Positions 34,865 to 43,146 of a stretch of 64,000 nucleotides of DNA are shown in pieces. Location of the stretch: positions 1 to 64,000 of the forward strand of contig CAIYHQ010000128.1 in assembly GCA_903926075.1 (NCBI GenBank), read 5' to 3'. The notes beneath the pieces were generated by a model, which was not told the origin of the DNA, made no database searches, and saw only the letters and a list, made by a program, of their open reading frames with translations. The first letter of the stretch is position 1. Every line of letters begins with the position of its first letter. Source of the DNA: an uncultured Methanomicrobiales archaeon (GTDB taxonomy: Archaea > Halobacteriota > Methanomicrobia > Methanomicrobiales > Methanospirillaceae). The position numbers and the translations under genes are program-made.

Positions 34865-35518
34865 TCAATGCCTTCTTATTTTATTCATATTTAAATCCAG
34901 AATATTTTGATACTCTTCACCTGTCAGTCCTGCCCCCCTCCCTACAAGTTCCTTTGCGCGTGCATCAAGGAGGTCACCCGGCGAATGGGCATCTGAATCA
35001 ATCACAATCTGACAACCTGCATTCCTGGCAGTGATGAGTACATGGCCATTTGTTCTGTTATGGCCGCCTCGCGACGTGATTTCAAGGAATACTCCGTTCT
35101 CTGCAGCAAAAGATGCATCCTCAAGACTTATTAAACCAGGGTGAGCTAGAATGTTGACATCCGGACAGCTACATGCGGCTCTGTTTGTGCCTGGCGCAAC
35201 CGGTTCAACCGGTGACTCACCATGTACGACTACTATGTCTGCCCCTGCCATTTTTGCTTCTTTTGCAAGACCTTGTATCTCTTCGGGTGGGACATGTGTT
35301 ATTTCAACGCCGGCAAGTAGTTCAACGCCAAAACGTGCCGCCGAGGGTTTCAGTCGCGAAAGCGAATCAATAAGAAAGGTAATATTGGTTAAATCTGCAT
35401 GGTCGGTAATTGCAATGGTTGTGTATCCCAGTACAGACATCCTCCTTATAAGTTCGATTGGAAGGATATCACCGTCACTCATCGTAGTATGCGTATGGAA
35501 GTCCCAGAGTTCTTCCAT
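34865..35518 (-). CDS. PHP-domain phosphoesterase
   Basis: 217 residues with the PHP metal motifs in order: DFHTHTTMSDG (HxH and D), AITDHADL, VEITHVPP, VVHGESP, NILAHPG, and DSDAHSPGD. All ligands of a trinuclear metal site appear intact. PHP proteins of this size act as histidinol-phosphate phosphatases, AMP/RNA phosphoesterases or similar; I cannot choose. Its ATG directly follows the srp19 stop (TAA then ATG), so it is coupled to SRP19. It is the last gene of that minus-strand pair. Confidence 0.88.
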   Translation of the reverse strand: MEELWDFHTHTTMSDGDILPIELIRRMSVLGYTTIAITDHADLTNITFLIDSLSRLKPSAARFGVELLAGVEITHVPPEEIQGLAKEAKMAGADIVVVHGESPVEPVAPGTNRAACSCPDVNILAHPGLISLEDASFAAENGVFLEITSRGGHNRTNGHVLITARNAGCQIVIDSDAHSPGDLLDARAKELVGRGAGLTGEEYQNILDLNMNKIRRH

Positions 35519-35788
35519 TTAACGATGCTCCAGATGGTCACTTACTATTCGTATAAGCTTTTGTTTTTGCTCTTTCCACTGTACAATAGCCCGTCCGTCG
35601 AATTTATACCAGAATGCCGGATGGGCTTTTTTTTCAGTCCTGTATGGTATTTTACAACGTAGAAGAGCTTTCTCAAGTTCGATAAGTGTGGCATGCTTTG
35701 TGCCTTTCTTTAGCGGGACCCGCCTCCCTTCTTCACGTGTAAGAGTTGAATCAAAATAACAGGGATAAAGGATACGTTCATTTTCCAT
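35519..35788 (-). CDS. srp19: Signal recognition particle 19 kDa protein (SRP19)
   Basis: 89 residues, normal for archaeal SRP19. It opens RILYPCYFDSTLTREEGRRVP, the family signature that contacts the SRP RNA tetraloops, and has the RCKIPYRTEKKAHPAFWYKFDGRAIV segment. SRP19 binds helices 6 and 8 of 7S RNA and prepares the site for SRP54. No SRP RNA gene was recognised in the window. Divergent from hypB across a 53-bp gap, and coupled to the PHP gene downstream. Confidence 0.96.
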   Translation of the reverse strand: MENERILYPCYFDSTLTREEGRRVPLKKGTKHATLIELEKALLRCKIPYRTEKKAHPAFWYKFDGRAIVQWKEQKQKLIRIVSDHLEHR

Positions 35789-35812
35789 GTATGTACTCTT
35801 AGGAAGTGAATC

Positions 35813-35818
35813 TATAAA
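35813..35818 (+). promoter_or_regulatory. TATA box of hypB
   Basis: TATAAA is centred about 27 bp before the hypB ATG (35842), which predicts a leaderless mRNA. No Shine-Dalgarno precedes the ATG, in agreement. Confidence 0.5.
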
Positions 35819-35841
35819 CCCTATCCATCCAACCTATTTGC

Positions 35842-36489
35842 ATGCACCAAATCGACGTCAGGATCGAAAAGGATGTGTACGACGTCAACAACGCAACAGC
35901 CCGCATTAATTCAGACGAACTTAAGTCCCACGGCGTGAGGGCATTTGACCTCCTGGGAGCGATAGGTTCCGGAAAAACTGCATTTATTGAAAGAGCGGTT
36001 CCGGCTCTCGCAAAAAAAGGATTAAAGACAGGTGCGATTGCCGGAGATGTATATGGTGATGACGATTTCAAACGTCTAATCTCACTTGGAATTCCTGCTG
36101 TAAATTTAAATACAGGTAAGGAATGTCATCTTGATGCACACCTTGTCTCTCACGGACTCCTCTCACTTCCACTGGACGAGATAGATATTCTTTTTATCGA
36201 AAATGTAGGGAATATGGTATGTCCGACTGATTTTCGATTAGGAGCTGAGAAGCGAATCGCAATTGTAAGTTCAACTGAAGGCGACGACGTTGTGAACAAG
36301 CACCCGATGATGTTCCGGGACTGTGGGATAGGAGTAATAAATAAAACCGACCTCGCAGAATTTGTAGGCTGTGACATTTCCAGGATGGAACGGGATATGC
36401 GGAGGTACAATCCGGAAATAAAGGTTTTTCGAACAAATATGAAGACAGGCCAGGGTATCGATGATATTATTGACGCAATTCTCGCCTGA
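35842..36489 (+). CDS. hypB: Hydrogenase nickel-insertion GTPase HypB
   Basis: 215 residues. P-loop GAIGSGKT (about 40-47), the metal-binding segment GKECHLDAHLV (Cys-His pair at the dimer interface), FIENVGNMVCP (switch region), and INKTDLAEF for guanine binding. The N-terminus lacks a His-rich nickel-storage stretch. HypB works with HypA to load nickel into [NiFe] hydrogenases; a client hydrogenase (EhaO, 62162-63247) is in this window. No hypA is adjacent. Monocistronic and probably leaderless. Confidence 0.96.
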   Translation: MHQIDVRIEKDVYDVNNATARINSDELKSHGVRAFDLLGAIGSGKTAFIERAVPALAKKGLKTGAIAGDVYGDDDFKRLISLGIPAVNLNTGKECHLDAHLVSHGLLSLPLDEIDILFIENVGNMVCPTDFRLGAEKRIAIVSSTEGDDVVNKHPMMFRDCGIGVINKTDLAEFVGCDISRMERDMRRYNPEIKVFRTNMKTGQGIDDIIDAILA

Positions 36490-36515
36490 CACAAGAGATT
36501 AAATAAAACAATAAC

Positions 36516-36526
36516 GTATATATATA
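36516..36526 (+). promoter_or_regulatory. TATA-like box upstream of rps8e
   Basis: TATATATAT within ACGTATATATATAGC, centred about 24 bp before the rps8e ATG. GGTGAT at 36534-36539 offers a Shine-Dalgarno, so initiation could instead come from the weaker TAAATAAAAC at about 36500. The rest of the gap is plain. Confidence 0.4.
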
Positions 36527-36544
36527 GCGTTTTGGTGATAGGAT

Positions 36545-36922
36545 ATGCTCTGGCAAGGCGGTTCAATAAGAACATTAACAGGTCACAGAATTAAAAAGAC
36601 CAAAGGAAAGAAGCGAAGAGAGATGGGATCATCGCCTGCAGAAACCCATATAGGGGTTGACAGAGCGAAGATCGTGCGAACATTCGGCGGAGGGTCGAAA
36701 GTGCGTTCACTTAGACAGGAATTTGCATCTGTCTGTGACCGTAATAGCGGTTCTGTTCAACAGGCAAAGATTGAGAAGGTTGAAGAGAACCGTGCAAACC
36801 CTAACTACGTAAGAAGAAACCTCCTTACAAAGGGTGCAATTATAAGGACCTCCATCGGAAAGGCACGAATCACAAGCAGACCCGGTCAGGACGGCGTTAT
36901 AAACGCAGTCCTTATTGAGTAA
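36545..36922 (+). CDS. rps8e: 30S ribosomal protein S8e
   Basis: 125 residues, the full archaeal length. The N-terminal WQGGSIRTLTGHRIKKTKGKKRREMG and the GGGSKVRSLRQEFASV segment identify S8e; the C-terminus ends RITSRPGQDGVINAVLIE. It binds 16S rRNA in the small subunit. GGTGAT six bases upstream supports the ATG. It is followed by a nine-T run that abuts the next ATG. Confidence 0.97.
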   Translation: MLWQGGSIRTLTGHRIKKTKGKKRREMGSSPAETHIGVDRAKIVRTFGGGSKVRSLRQEFASVCDRNSGSVQQAKIEKVEENRANPNYVRRNLLTKGAIIRTSIGKARITSRPGQDGVINAVLIE

Positions 36923-36947
36923 GTGTCGAACAGACACATAATTATTA

Positions 36948-36956
36948 TTTTTTTTT
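36948..36956 (+). terminator. Nine-T run after rps8e
   Basis: T9 immediately follows ATTATTA and directly precedes the ATG of the DUF2240 gene. Archaeal termination often uses such runs on the coding strand. Because it touches the next start codon it may attenuate transcription between the two genes. Confidence 0.4.
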
Positions 36957-37412
36957 ATGAGCCTCGAGACCATTGTTGCAGCTGCATTCAGGCATACAAG
37001 GAAAGAATGGCTCAAGAAAAGTGAACTTGTTTATTATCTTGCATTCGATCGTAAATGGATGTCTCAGGATAAAGCAAATGAACTGATTTCAAGAGCAATA
37101 GAGGCAGGACTCATCCATTATGAGGGCGATATGATTCAACCGCTGTTTAATGTCTATGAGGTCAATGTTCCAATGGGGTATCACCCTCGCGAGAGCCTTT
37201 TTGATGATACAGACCCGGTTGAAATTCTTGCGCAAAGTATTGCCTCCGCTTCAAACCAGACAACGGACCAGGTTATTATGCAAATGAGCAAGCTGATTAA
37301 GGAAAAGTTTTCTGGTAACCTATTTCCTGAAGCTGCAATTGTGATTATTGCAAAAAAGTATGGCGTCCCTTTTTCAACTGAAATTCCGATGTTATTGGAA
37401 CGTGTCAGATAA
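36957..37412 (+). CDS. DUF2240-family protein
   Basis: 151 residues. The pattern VAAAFRHTRKEWLKKSELVYYLAFDRKWMS, an alpha-helical winged-helix-like start, then EAGLIHYEGDMIQPLFNVYEVNVPMGYHP and a C-terminal FPEAAIVIIAKKYGV match the archaeal DUF2240 family. Function unknown; the winged-helix-like start hints at nucleic-acid binding. It begins directly after the T-run behind rps8e and ends convergent with rps6e (10-bp gap). Confidence 0.85.
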   Translation: MSLETIVAAAFRHTRKEWLKKSELVYYLAFDRKWMSQDKANELISRAIEAGLIHYEGDMIQPLFNVYEVNVPMGYHPRESLFDDTDPVEILAQSIASASNQTTDQVIMQMSKLIKEKFSGNLFPEAAIVIIAKKYGVPFSTEIPMLLERVR

Positions 37413-37422
37413 GAGACCTGAT

Positions 37423-37827
37423 TTATTCTTTCTTCTCTTCCGGTTTTTCCTTGGGGAAGAGATCATCAAGTGACTTTTCTCCATAACCTGTTACTACAGC
37501 ATTTATCTGGACAAAGTCATTAGTTATCTCTTCACCACGGATGACTTTCCTCTGACGTTCTCCTGATTTTGTCGGATTAAAACCTACACCGCGTGAGAGG
37601 AGAGTGCGTTTCTTACTCTGACCAGGAAGTCCTTTACGTGCGGGAATGCCTGTCCTGTCTGATCCACCTGTGATCTTCATCCTATATCCAGCAAGCCCTA
37701 TCGGACCTGCTTCAACTTCATCCCCAATTCGCTTACCGAGTATTCCATTTGCCGCAGGCCCGCCTACATCAATTTTATAGGATATACCTGTGCGCCTGTC
37801 AGATAGAACGAGTTTATAATCGACCAT
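37423..37827 (-). CDS. rps6e: 30S ribosomal protein S6e
   Basis: 134 residues from the ATG at 37827; a GTG nine bases upstream is also in frame but adds nothing conserved. It opens VDYKLVLSDRRTGISYKIDV and has KRIGDEVEAGPIGLAGYRMKITGGSDRTGIPARKGLPG, the S6e signature, then RKVIRGEEI. The tail is acidic and basic (KEKPEEKKE). It is the downstream partner of infB, a conserved archaeal pair, separated by 42 bp containing a TATA-like stretch (ATAATTTATAA), so it may also have its own promoter. Confidence 0.96.
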   Translation of the reverse strand: MVDYKLVLSDRRTGISYKIDVGGPAANGILGKRIGDEVEAGPIGLAGYRMKITGGSDRTGIPARKGLPGQSKKRTLLSRGVGFNPTKSGERQRKVIRGEEITNDFVQINAVVTGYGEKSLDDLFPKEKPEEKKE

Positions 37828-37869
37828 GACTACCACGTGACTTATAAATTATCTTGAAAGTCCTATTAA

Positions 37870-39648
37870 TTACTTGCCCCAGAATGGATTCTCTTTCCTT
37901 CTCATTTTTGTAAATTCTTCAAGGATAGTCTGAGTGGGTATAGGAAGATGAGAGAGAAGTTCCTTTTCAAGCACCTTGACATGGCGCTCCGGGATATCTA
38001 CGTAGAGATCGTCAGAGACATTTACCTGGCGTCCTACAGTTGCACCCTCTATTGAAATTGCAACTTCCTGTCCGGCTATCGCTTCCGGGATAGATTCTCT
38101 TCTCAATTGAATGGTTTTCAGATGCCCAACCTTCTTTCCATCCATTAGACAAAGCTCAACATTTGTTCGGAGCGTCCCTGCGAGTATCCGGACTCCGACA
38201 ACCGCGGGGTTGCTCTGGCGGAACACGTTGTTTGGAAGGACCGTTACTTTTGCAGGCATTACAATTTTTTCAAACTTCTGTTGTTGTCTGGAACGCTGCA
38301 GCTCTTCACTCCATTCGCAATACTCGTCAATCAGGCGGTATATGACTCTTCCTTCGAAGTGCTTAAGTTTTTCATAGGATGGATCCTTTTTAAGTTCAAG
38401 CGCATCGGGAAGGACAGGTGTATTAAAAGAGAGAATGACTTTATAGAGCTCTTCTTTTACAGCTTCTGTATCAATTATGTCATGACGGCTTACAGGCCCG
38501 ACTTCAGCCCGTCTGACCGGTATTTCCTTTGATGCAAGTTCTTTGCATAATGCTTCCAGTGCTCCGATAGTATCGGCCTTGATTACAATTCCTTCTGGTG
38601 AAAGGTTGACATCGATTGTTTCCATTTCACGCCGGATTAATTCGATAATCTCCTTGCGATCACCACGAATAGCGCGCAGTGGACTTCCGGCAACTACTTC
38701 CTCAAGGCCAGGCGCAGAGACTTTTATTCCGGTTGCTGCAACCACCCGTTTTACACGCTCAAACCTGTCCTCTACCAGGATCTCTTTCATTGGCCTGGGT
38801 TTCAGGAGCGAACGGACTTTTGTGATAATAACACCTTCTTTTGATGCTATTGCAATCTCGTCACCGACAGAAAGCGTTCCATCATAAAGAATTACATCAA
38901 GAGTTATACCAAGACCACGCTCTTCTTTCACTTCGAGAACTGTACCACAACCCGGGCCATCAACTTTCAAAGCAAGTTCCTGCTCAAGATATCTCTGGGC
39001 GAGCCCAATCATTACAAGGAGGAGGTCCGCGATCCCTTCTCCGGTATGTGCGCTTAAAGGGACTATTGCAAGGTTCCGGGCAAAGTCCCTTACTCTGTCG
39101 AAACGATCTGCAGAGAATTCCATGTCAGAAAACCTGCCAACAAGTTCATAGATCTTTGTCTCAACATGCTGTTTTACCCGCTCATTCTGATTGGAAAACG
39201 AAGCGACAAACCCTTCTTCAGGGTATACTCTCCAGCCTCCGGTGCGGTCAAGTTTTGTCGCGGCAATGACAAAAGGCGTTTTGTAATTTCTCAAAATCTG
39301 AACAGCTTCAATCGTCTGGGGCTGAAAACCTTCATTCAGGTCAACAACAAGGATGGCCATATCGGCAAGAGCTCCTCCACGTGCCCGCAGAGTTGTAAAT
39401 GCATGATGTCCAGGGGTATCGATAAAAAGTAGTCCAGGAACATTAATTGGTGCTTTTTCCATAGCCCCGCTCATTTTACGGATCGCTTCTATCGGGACTA
39501 TGGTGGCCCCAATATGCTGGGTTATTGCTCCTTGTTCCGTGTTTACAACTGATGAACCCCGGATTTTATCCAGAAGAGATGTCTTCCCGTGATCTACATG
39601 ACCGAGTACACAGACGATTGGTGTCCTGATCTTCAGTTCCTTCGTCAT
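37870..39648 (-). CDS. infB: Translation initiation factor aIF5B (IF-2 homologue)
   Basis: 592 residues, normal for archaeal aIF5B. G1 GHVDHGKT, G2 within TQHIGAT, G3 DTPGHHAF, G4 ATKLD (NKxD variant) are present. The second beta-barrel domain, a linker helix and domain IV (RVIYRLIDEYCEWSEELQ, then ILAGTLRTNVEL) complete it. The factor promotes subunit joining. An intein is absent, although archaeal infB genes often carry one near the G1 motif. It lies upstream of rps6e in one transcript; the 180-bp gap behind it is A/T-rich and holds its promoter (ATATAGAATATATTT). Confidence 0.97.
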   Translation of the reverse strand: MTKELKIRTPIVCVLGHVDHGKTSLLDKIRGSSVVNTEQGAITQHIGATIVPIEAIRKMSGAMEKAPINVPGLLFIDTPGHHAFTTLRARGGALADMAILVVDLNEGFQPQTIEAVQILRNYKTPFVIAATKLDRTGGWRVYPEEGFVASFSNQNERVKQHVETKIYELVGRFSDMEFSADRFDRVRDFARNLAIVPLSAHTGEGIADLLLVMIGLAQRYLEQELALKVDGPGCGTVLEVKEERGLGITLDVILYDGTLSVGDEIAIASKEGVIITKVRSLLKPRPMKEILVEDRFERVKRVVAATGIKVSAPGLEEVVAGSPLRAIRGDRKEIIELIRREMETIDVNLSPEGIVIKADTIGALEALCKELASKEIPVRRAEVGPVSRHDIIDTEAVKEELYKVILSFNTPVLPDALELKKDPSYEKLKHFEGRVIYRLIDEYCEWSEELQRSRQQQKFEKIVMPAKVTVLPNNVFRQSNPAVVGVRILAGTLRTNVELCLMDGKKVGHLKTIQLRRESIPEAIAGQEVAISIEGATVGRQVNVSDDLYVDIPERHVKVLEKELLSHLPIPTQTILEEFTKMRRKENPFWGK

Positions 39649-39828
39649 ATTGTTCCACTCCGGTCATATACGCGAAAATTACCTTTTTTATATAGAATAT
39701 ATTTTTTTAACATTTTTCACAGGTAAGAGGTGACATTCTCTGCGTAGTTAATATTGTAATGTGTGTTGAAGGCTATTTTTATTTTTCTCCTTTGAATTGT
39801 TCCAAATGTTATTGGAGTATTTGGCTTC

Positions 39829-40068
39829 CTATTTTTCTTTCATCTGCATGACTTTTTTATACTCCTCTTCACCAAGGCATTCTTTTGCGTATTTACACCA
39901 TTGGACACAGGACTGGATGTCATTGTAAACTGTTGTTCCACAATTACTGCATTTTACTTTTAGATCATTTGAAAAGACCTCGACTTCTTCACCGCATTTC
40001 GGGCACTTTTTGATTGAGAGAGTTGGAGTCCTGAGATTTGCAGCACCCGGACATTTATCAAATATCAT
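39829..40068 (-). CDS. Small zinc-ribbon-like protein with C-terminal Cys cluster
   Basis: 79 residues from the ATG at 40068; a GTG start 93 bp upstream would add a non-conserved-looking extension. It begins IFDKCPGAANLRTPTL, then KKCPKCGEEVEVFSNDLKVKCSNCGTTVY (a rubredoxin-like CxxC-x14-CxxC zinc ribbon), then SCVQWCKYAKECLGEEEY (CxxxCxxxxxC). I believe similar proteins are widespread in methanogens but I know no function. The second cluster is compatible with a Cys-coordinated metal. Stand-alone. Confidence 0.75.
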   Translation of the reverse strand: MIFDKCPGAANLRTPTLSIKKCPKCGEEVEVFSNDLKVKCSNCGTTVYNDIQSCVQWCKYAKECLGEEEYKKVMQMKEK

Positions 40069-40213
40069 GGTACTCTTTTCTGTCTTCTCCAAACTATTTT
40101 TATTATCTGGTGAAGTAATGATATAGAATACTTTGACTGAATCACCAGCATGTTTTTTCACTCGCGCCAGCCTGATGGAAAAAAATCGGAAATCAGGATG
40201 AGTATCAGGGATT

Positions 40214-40285
40214 GCCAGGGTAGGGTAGTGGTTATCCTAGGGGACTGTGGATCCCTTGACCCGGGTTCGAATCTCGGCCCTGGCC
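40214..40285 (+). tRNA. tRNA-His (GUG)
   Basis: A 72-nt cloverleaf on the plus strand. The acceptor GCCAGGG pairs with CCCTGGC, D arm GGGTAGTGGTTATCC, anticodon stem GGGGA/TCCCT with loop CTGTGGA (anticodon GTG), T arm CCGGGTTCGAATCTCGG with a G-U pair. The discriminator is C73, as His tRNAs require. The base before G1 is T, so the G-1 is not encoded. No intron, no CCA. Followed by a T5 run. Confidence 0.95.
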
Positions 40286-40333
40286 TCTTTTTAAAGTTGT
40301 AGTCAATAAATATCTTTAAAGTCCAATAACGGA

Positions 40334-40603
40334 TTAATATTTCCGGTATATGGTTTTCCGGGGACCAACTTCTACCAAATAAACGATGAGTTTATTGTTT
40401 TGAATAGACAGGATAGCTCGGTAACCCCCAACATTCAAAGAATGAAACGGAGATTTATCAGATCCTTCTAACTTCTGCACACGGGGCCAGGGATTAGTCT
40501 TCAGTTCATGTATGGTTCTGATTATCTCCTGAGCTATCGGGAATGGTATTTCTTTGAGGTTTCTCTTTGCTTTATTTGAGTAGGTGATCTGAAATTCAGT
40601 CAT
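40334..40603 (-). CDS. RelE/ParE-family toxin
   Basis: 89 residues: QITYSNKAKRNLKEIPFPIAQEI, KLEGSDKSPFHSLNVGGYRAILSI and IVYLVEVGPRKTIYRKY. The central L-x-G followed by G-x-YR-x-x-x and the C-terminal G-x-R-x-x-x-Y are the RelE-type fold with basic catalytic residues. Such toxins cleave ribosome-bound mRNA. It follows its antitoxin with a four-base overlap. It is next to a tRNA-His gene. Confidence 0.88.
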   Translation of the reverse strand: MTEFQITYSNKAKRNLKEIPFPIAQEIIRTIHELKTNPWPRVQKLEGSDKSPFHSLNVGGYRAILSIQNNKLIVYLVEVGPRKTIYRKY

Positions 40604-40836
40604 TCAACTCCGAATTCTTTCATGATCTCTGCTTCAGAATGTACCCTTCCTGCTTTGATATCTTCCAGCGCTTGTTCTATCCCTGCTATCTCTTCGGAAG
40701 TGAGAGGATCAGGATCAATGGCACATGAGAGAAGGCGTTCTATCACTGTGCTGTATGATTCCCGGGGGTGTGTTTTCAGGTTCGTTAGTTGTTCCTTCAG
40801 ATCTGATCGAATGTATATTGTGGAAGCAGCTTGCAT
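40600..40836 (-). CDS. Antitoxin of the RelE-family pair
   Basis: 78 residues. The N-terminus (STIYIRSDLKEQLTNLKTHPRESYSTVIERLLS) is a ribbon-helix-helix-like DNA-binding segment; the acidic, helical C-terminus (ALEDIKAGRVHSEAEIMKEF) is the usual toxin-wrapping part. It precedes the toxin gene with an ATGA overlap. It should bind its own promoter, in the gap upstream to 41.1 kb; an operator was not obvious. Confidence 0.85.
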   Translation of the reverse strand: MQAASTIYIRSDLKEQLTNLKTHPRESYSTVIERLLSCAIDPDPLTSEEIAGIEQALEDIKAGRVHSEAEIMKEFGVE

Positions 40837-40926
40837 GATTTACCTATAGGTGTCTATAGTTATTGATAGTAACGGGATGGCACAGTATGATCCGTACCAG
40901 CACACATATTCCAAATTTGATAAGTA

Positions 40927-41145
40927 TTAAATCCTGACCGACGAGAACGCTGTCACAATTCTCCCGGCTGGATTTAATGTAACCCGGGTGTACCGGACCT
41001 CGCTTTCCCTGTGTATCCATGCATTACCGCCGGTTATCTGTTTCGCAAGCTTCGAGCTCGTAATGGGCGTATTGTGGTCTGAGTTGCAGAGAGTTTCGCG
41101 AGCCTTCGATTGATGATGGTGTGGAAACGAAGGGGAATTCCTCAA
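40927..41145 (-). other. Possible gene remnant in the 322-bp antitoxin-TPR gap
   Basis: The stretch 40837-41158 has no clear gene. One open frame of 72 codons has an ordered-looking C-terminus (AKQITGGNAWIHRESEVRYTR, then VTLNPAGRIVTAF) like the last domain of a larger protein, preceded by unlike sequence. It has no start site I trust. It could be the tail of a lost gene, or chance. Confidence 0.2.
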
Positions 41146-41158
41146 TATTAGTAAATGT

Positions 41159-42904
41159 TTAATTATTTTCTAATTTATTTAACAAAAGTTGTTTAGCTTT
41201 CAAAGCATCTGTGTAATTCGGGTCAATCGTGATAACTTTGTTATAAGCATCTAATGCTTCCTTCTTTCGACCAAGGTAAAATAATGCATTTCCTTTACCA
41301 TACCAGGCTTTTGCATAATTCGGGTCAATCACGATTGCTTGGTTGTAGGCTTCCAATGCTTCTTCATCCCGATCGAATTTTTTTAATGCATTTCCTTTAT
41401 TATACCAAGCCATTTCATAATTCGGGTCAATCGCAATTGCTTGGTTGTAGGCTTCCAATGCTTCCTCATTCCGACCGAGATCACTTAATGTACTTCCCTT
41501 GTTATTCCAGACATCTGCATCATTCGGGTCAATCGCGATTGCTTGGTTGTAGGCTTCCAATGCTTCCTCATTCCGACCGAGATTTTTTAATGCATTTCCT
41601 TTACCATACCAGATTATTAGATAATTTTGATCAATTGCGATAGCCTTGTTGTATCCATCTAATGCATCCTGATATCTGCCGAGGTTTTCTAATATAACAC
41701 TTTTGTTATACCAAGTTTTTGCATCATTCGGGTCAATTGCGATTACTCGGTTGTAGGCTTCCAATGCTTCCTCATTCCGACCGAGATTTTTTAATTCGTT
41801 TCCTTTATTATACCAGGCATATACAATATTCTGGTCAATCGCGATAACTTTGTTATAAGCATCTAATGCCTCCTCATTCCGACCGAGATCACTTAATGCA
41901 TTTCCCTTGTTATTCCAGGCATCTAGATCATCCGGGTTAATATCGATTACTTTATTGTAAGCATCTAATGCTTCCTTCTTTTGATCAAGGAAATATAATG
42001 CATTTCCTTTATAATACCAAGCCATTGCATGATTCGGGTCAATCGTGATTGCTTGGTTGTATGCTTTCAATGCTTCCTCATACAAACCGAGACCACTTAA
42101 AATATTTCCTTTATTATACCAAGTTTTTGAATCATTCGGGTCAATCGCGATTGCTTGGTTGTATGTTTCCAATGCTTCCTCATACAGACCGAGAATTTTT
42201 AATGCTATCCCCTTGTTATAACACGCCATTGCATGATTCGGGTCAATCGTGATTGCTTGGTTGTAGGCTTCCAATGCTTCCTCATGCAGACCGAGATTAA
42301 ATAATGCATTTCCTTTATTATACCAAATATTTGCATGATTCGAGTTAATCGATATTGCTTTGTTATAAGATTCCAATGCTTCCTCATGCAGACCGAGATT
42401 ACTTAATGCATTTCCTTTGTTATACCAAATATTTGCATCATTAGGGTTAATCGACAGTGCTTTGTTATAAGATTCCAATGCTTCCTCATACAGTCCGAGA
42501 TCACTTAATGCATTTCCCTCATTATTCCAATCCTTTTTATTTTCATTTATTTTAGGGTTATTATTAGCAAGAGATTTCTTATCTATCTGGAGAAGTTCCA
42601 TATCGATTGGTGCACCCAATGAATATGCCCATGCATAAACTGCCCATTGAGTTAAAATTTTCTCTATCCCATATTCTTGAAAAAGTTTATCAACAATTCC
42701 TGGTGCATTTATTTTAATATTATTAGGATTGCTGATGAATTCATCTACAATTCCTTCATCAAGGACAACATAGAGAATATTTTTCTCTCTTCCATAAGAA
42801 TTTTTGAAAGTATCAGAGATAATTACCTTACATCGAGATCGATTAGAACATATCTCAAATCCGTTTTTGGCAATTATCTCTTTTAACAGCTCATGTGGTT
42901 TCAT
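41159..42904 (-). CDS. TPR protein with about 13 near-identical repeats and an N-terminal helical domain
   Basis: 581 residues. Residues 1-125 form a helical domain (LLKEIIAKNGFEICSN, then RCKVIISDTFKNSYGREKNILYVVLDEGI, then ILTQWAVYAWAYSLGAP) of the kind found at the N-terminus of many bacterial and archaeal TPR, WD40 and LRR proteins. About thirteen 34-residue TPRs follow, each W-Y-N-K-G-N-A-L...EALEAYN-(K/Q)-A-I-x-I-D-P-N, running to the end. Repeats are so alike that the DNA is repetitive too (about 102-bp unit, with expected recombination). Such solenoids bind peptides. It has no membrane segment. The gap upstream (42905-43146) holds nothing recognised. Confidence 0.9.
   Translation of the reverse strand: MKPHELLKEIIAKNGFEICSNRSRCKVIISDTFKNSYGREKNILYVVLDEGIVDEFISNPNNIKINAPGIVDKLFQEYGIEKILTQWAVYAWAYSLGAPIDMELLQIDKKSLANNNPKINENKKDWNNEGNALSDLGLYEEALESYNKALSINPNDANIWYNKGNALSNLGLHEEALESYNKAISINSNHANIWYNKGNALFNLGLHEEALEAYNQAITIDPNHAMACYNKGIALKILGLYEEALETYNQAIAIDPNDSKTWYNKGNILSGLGLYEEALKAYNQAITIDPNHAMAWYYKGNALYFLDQKKEALDAYNKVIDINPDDLDAWNNKGNALSDLGRNEEALDAYNKVIAIDQNIVYAWYNKGNELKNLGRNEEALEAYNRVIAIDPNDAKTWYNKSVILENLGRYQDALDGYNKAIAIDQNYLIIWYGKGNALKNLGRNEEALEAYNQAIAIDPNDADVWNNKGSTLSDLGRNEEALEAYNQAIAIDPNYEMAWYNKGNALKKFDRDEEALEAYNQAIVIDPNYAKAWYGKGNALFYLGRKKEALDAYNKVITIDPNYTDALKAKQLLLNKLENN
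41160..42510 (-). repeat. About thirteen 102-bp DNA repeats encoding TPR units
   Basis: The TPR array is built from 102-bp units (34 codons) with many identical blocks, for example the segment coding GRNEEALEAYNQAIAIDPN, which occurs several times. This is an in-frame coding repeat that could expand or contract by recombination. Confidence 0.85.
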
Positions 42905-43146
42905 TTTTAGTCAATTATCATTAGTATAATTTATTCTATTATGTTAAATTAGAAAAAGGCTTGCATAACTCATACAAAAGGACTTAATGCCTCTTCCTAG
43001 GGAGATGAATCCTAAATGTGAAAAAAATTTGCAATATTCTTCTGTGTTGGAAAAACCAGTGTTGGGGGGTTGCAATTAACACCCAGAGACATCACACATG
43101 GATATGCAGTTATAATAAAGACCGTTTGTTGAAGGGATGCCGCAGT
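42905..43146. other. Gap without recognised gene
   Basis: A/T-rich spacer behind the divergent TPR gene. I saw no tRNA, long open frame or hairpin of note. It continues, after a small minus-strand open frame, as a second spacer (43333-43620) carrying the promoter of the beta-helix gene. Confidence 0.5.

Noticed and set aside
41160-42510. 102-bp repeats as a mobile or CRISPR element
   Set aside because: They encode TPR units without interruption; no spacers.
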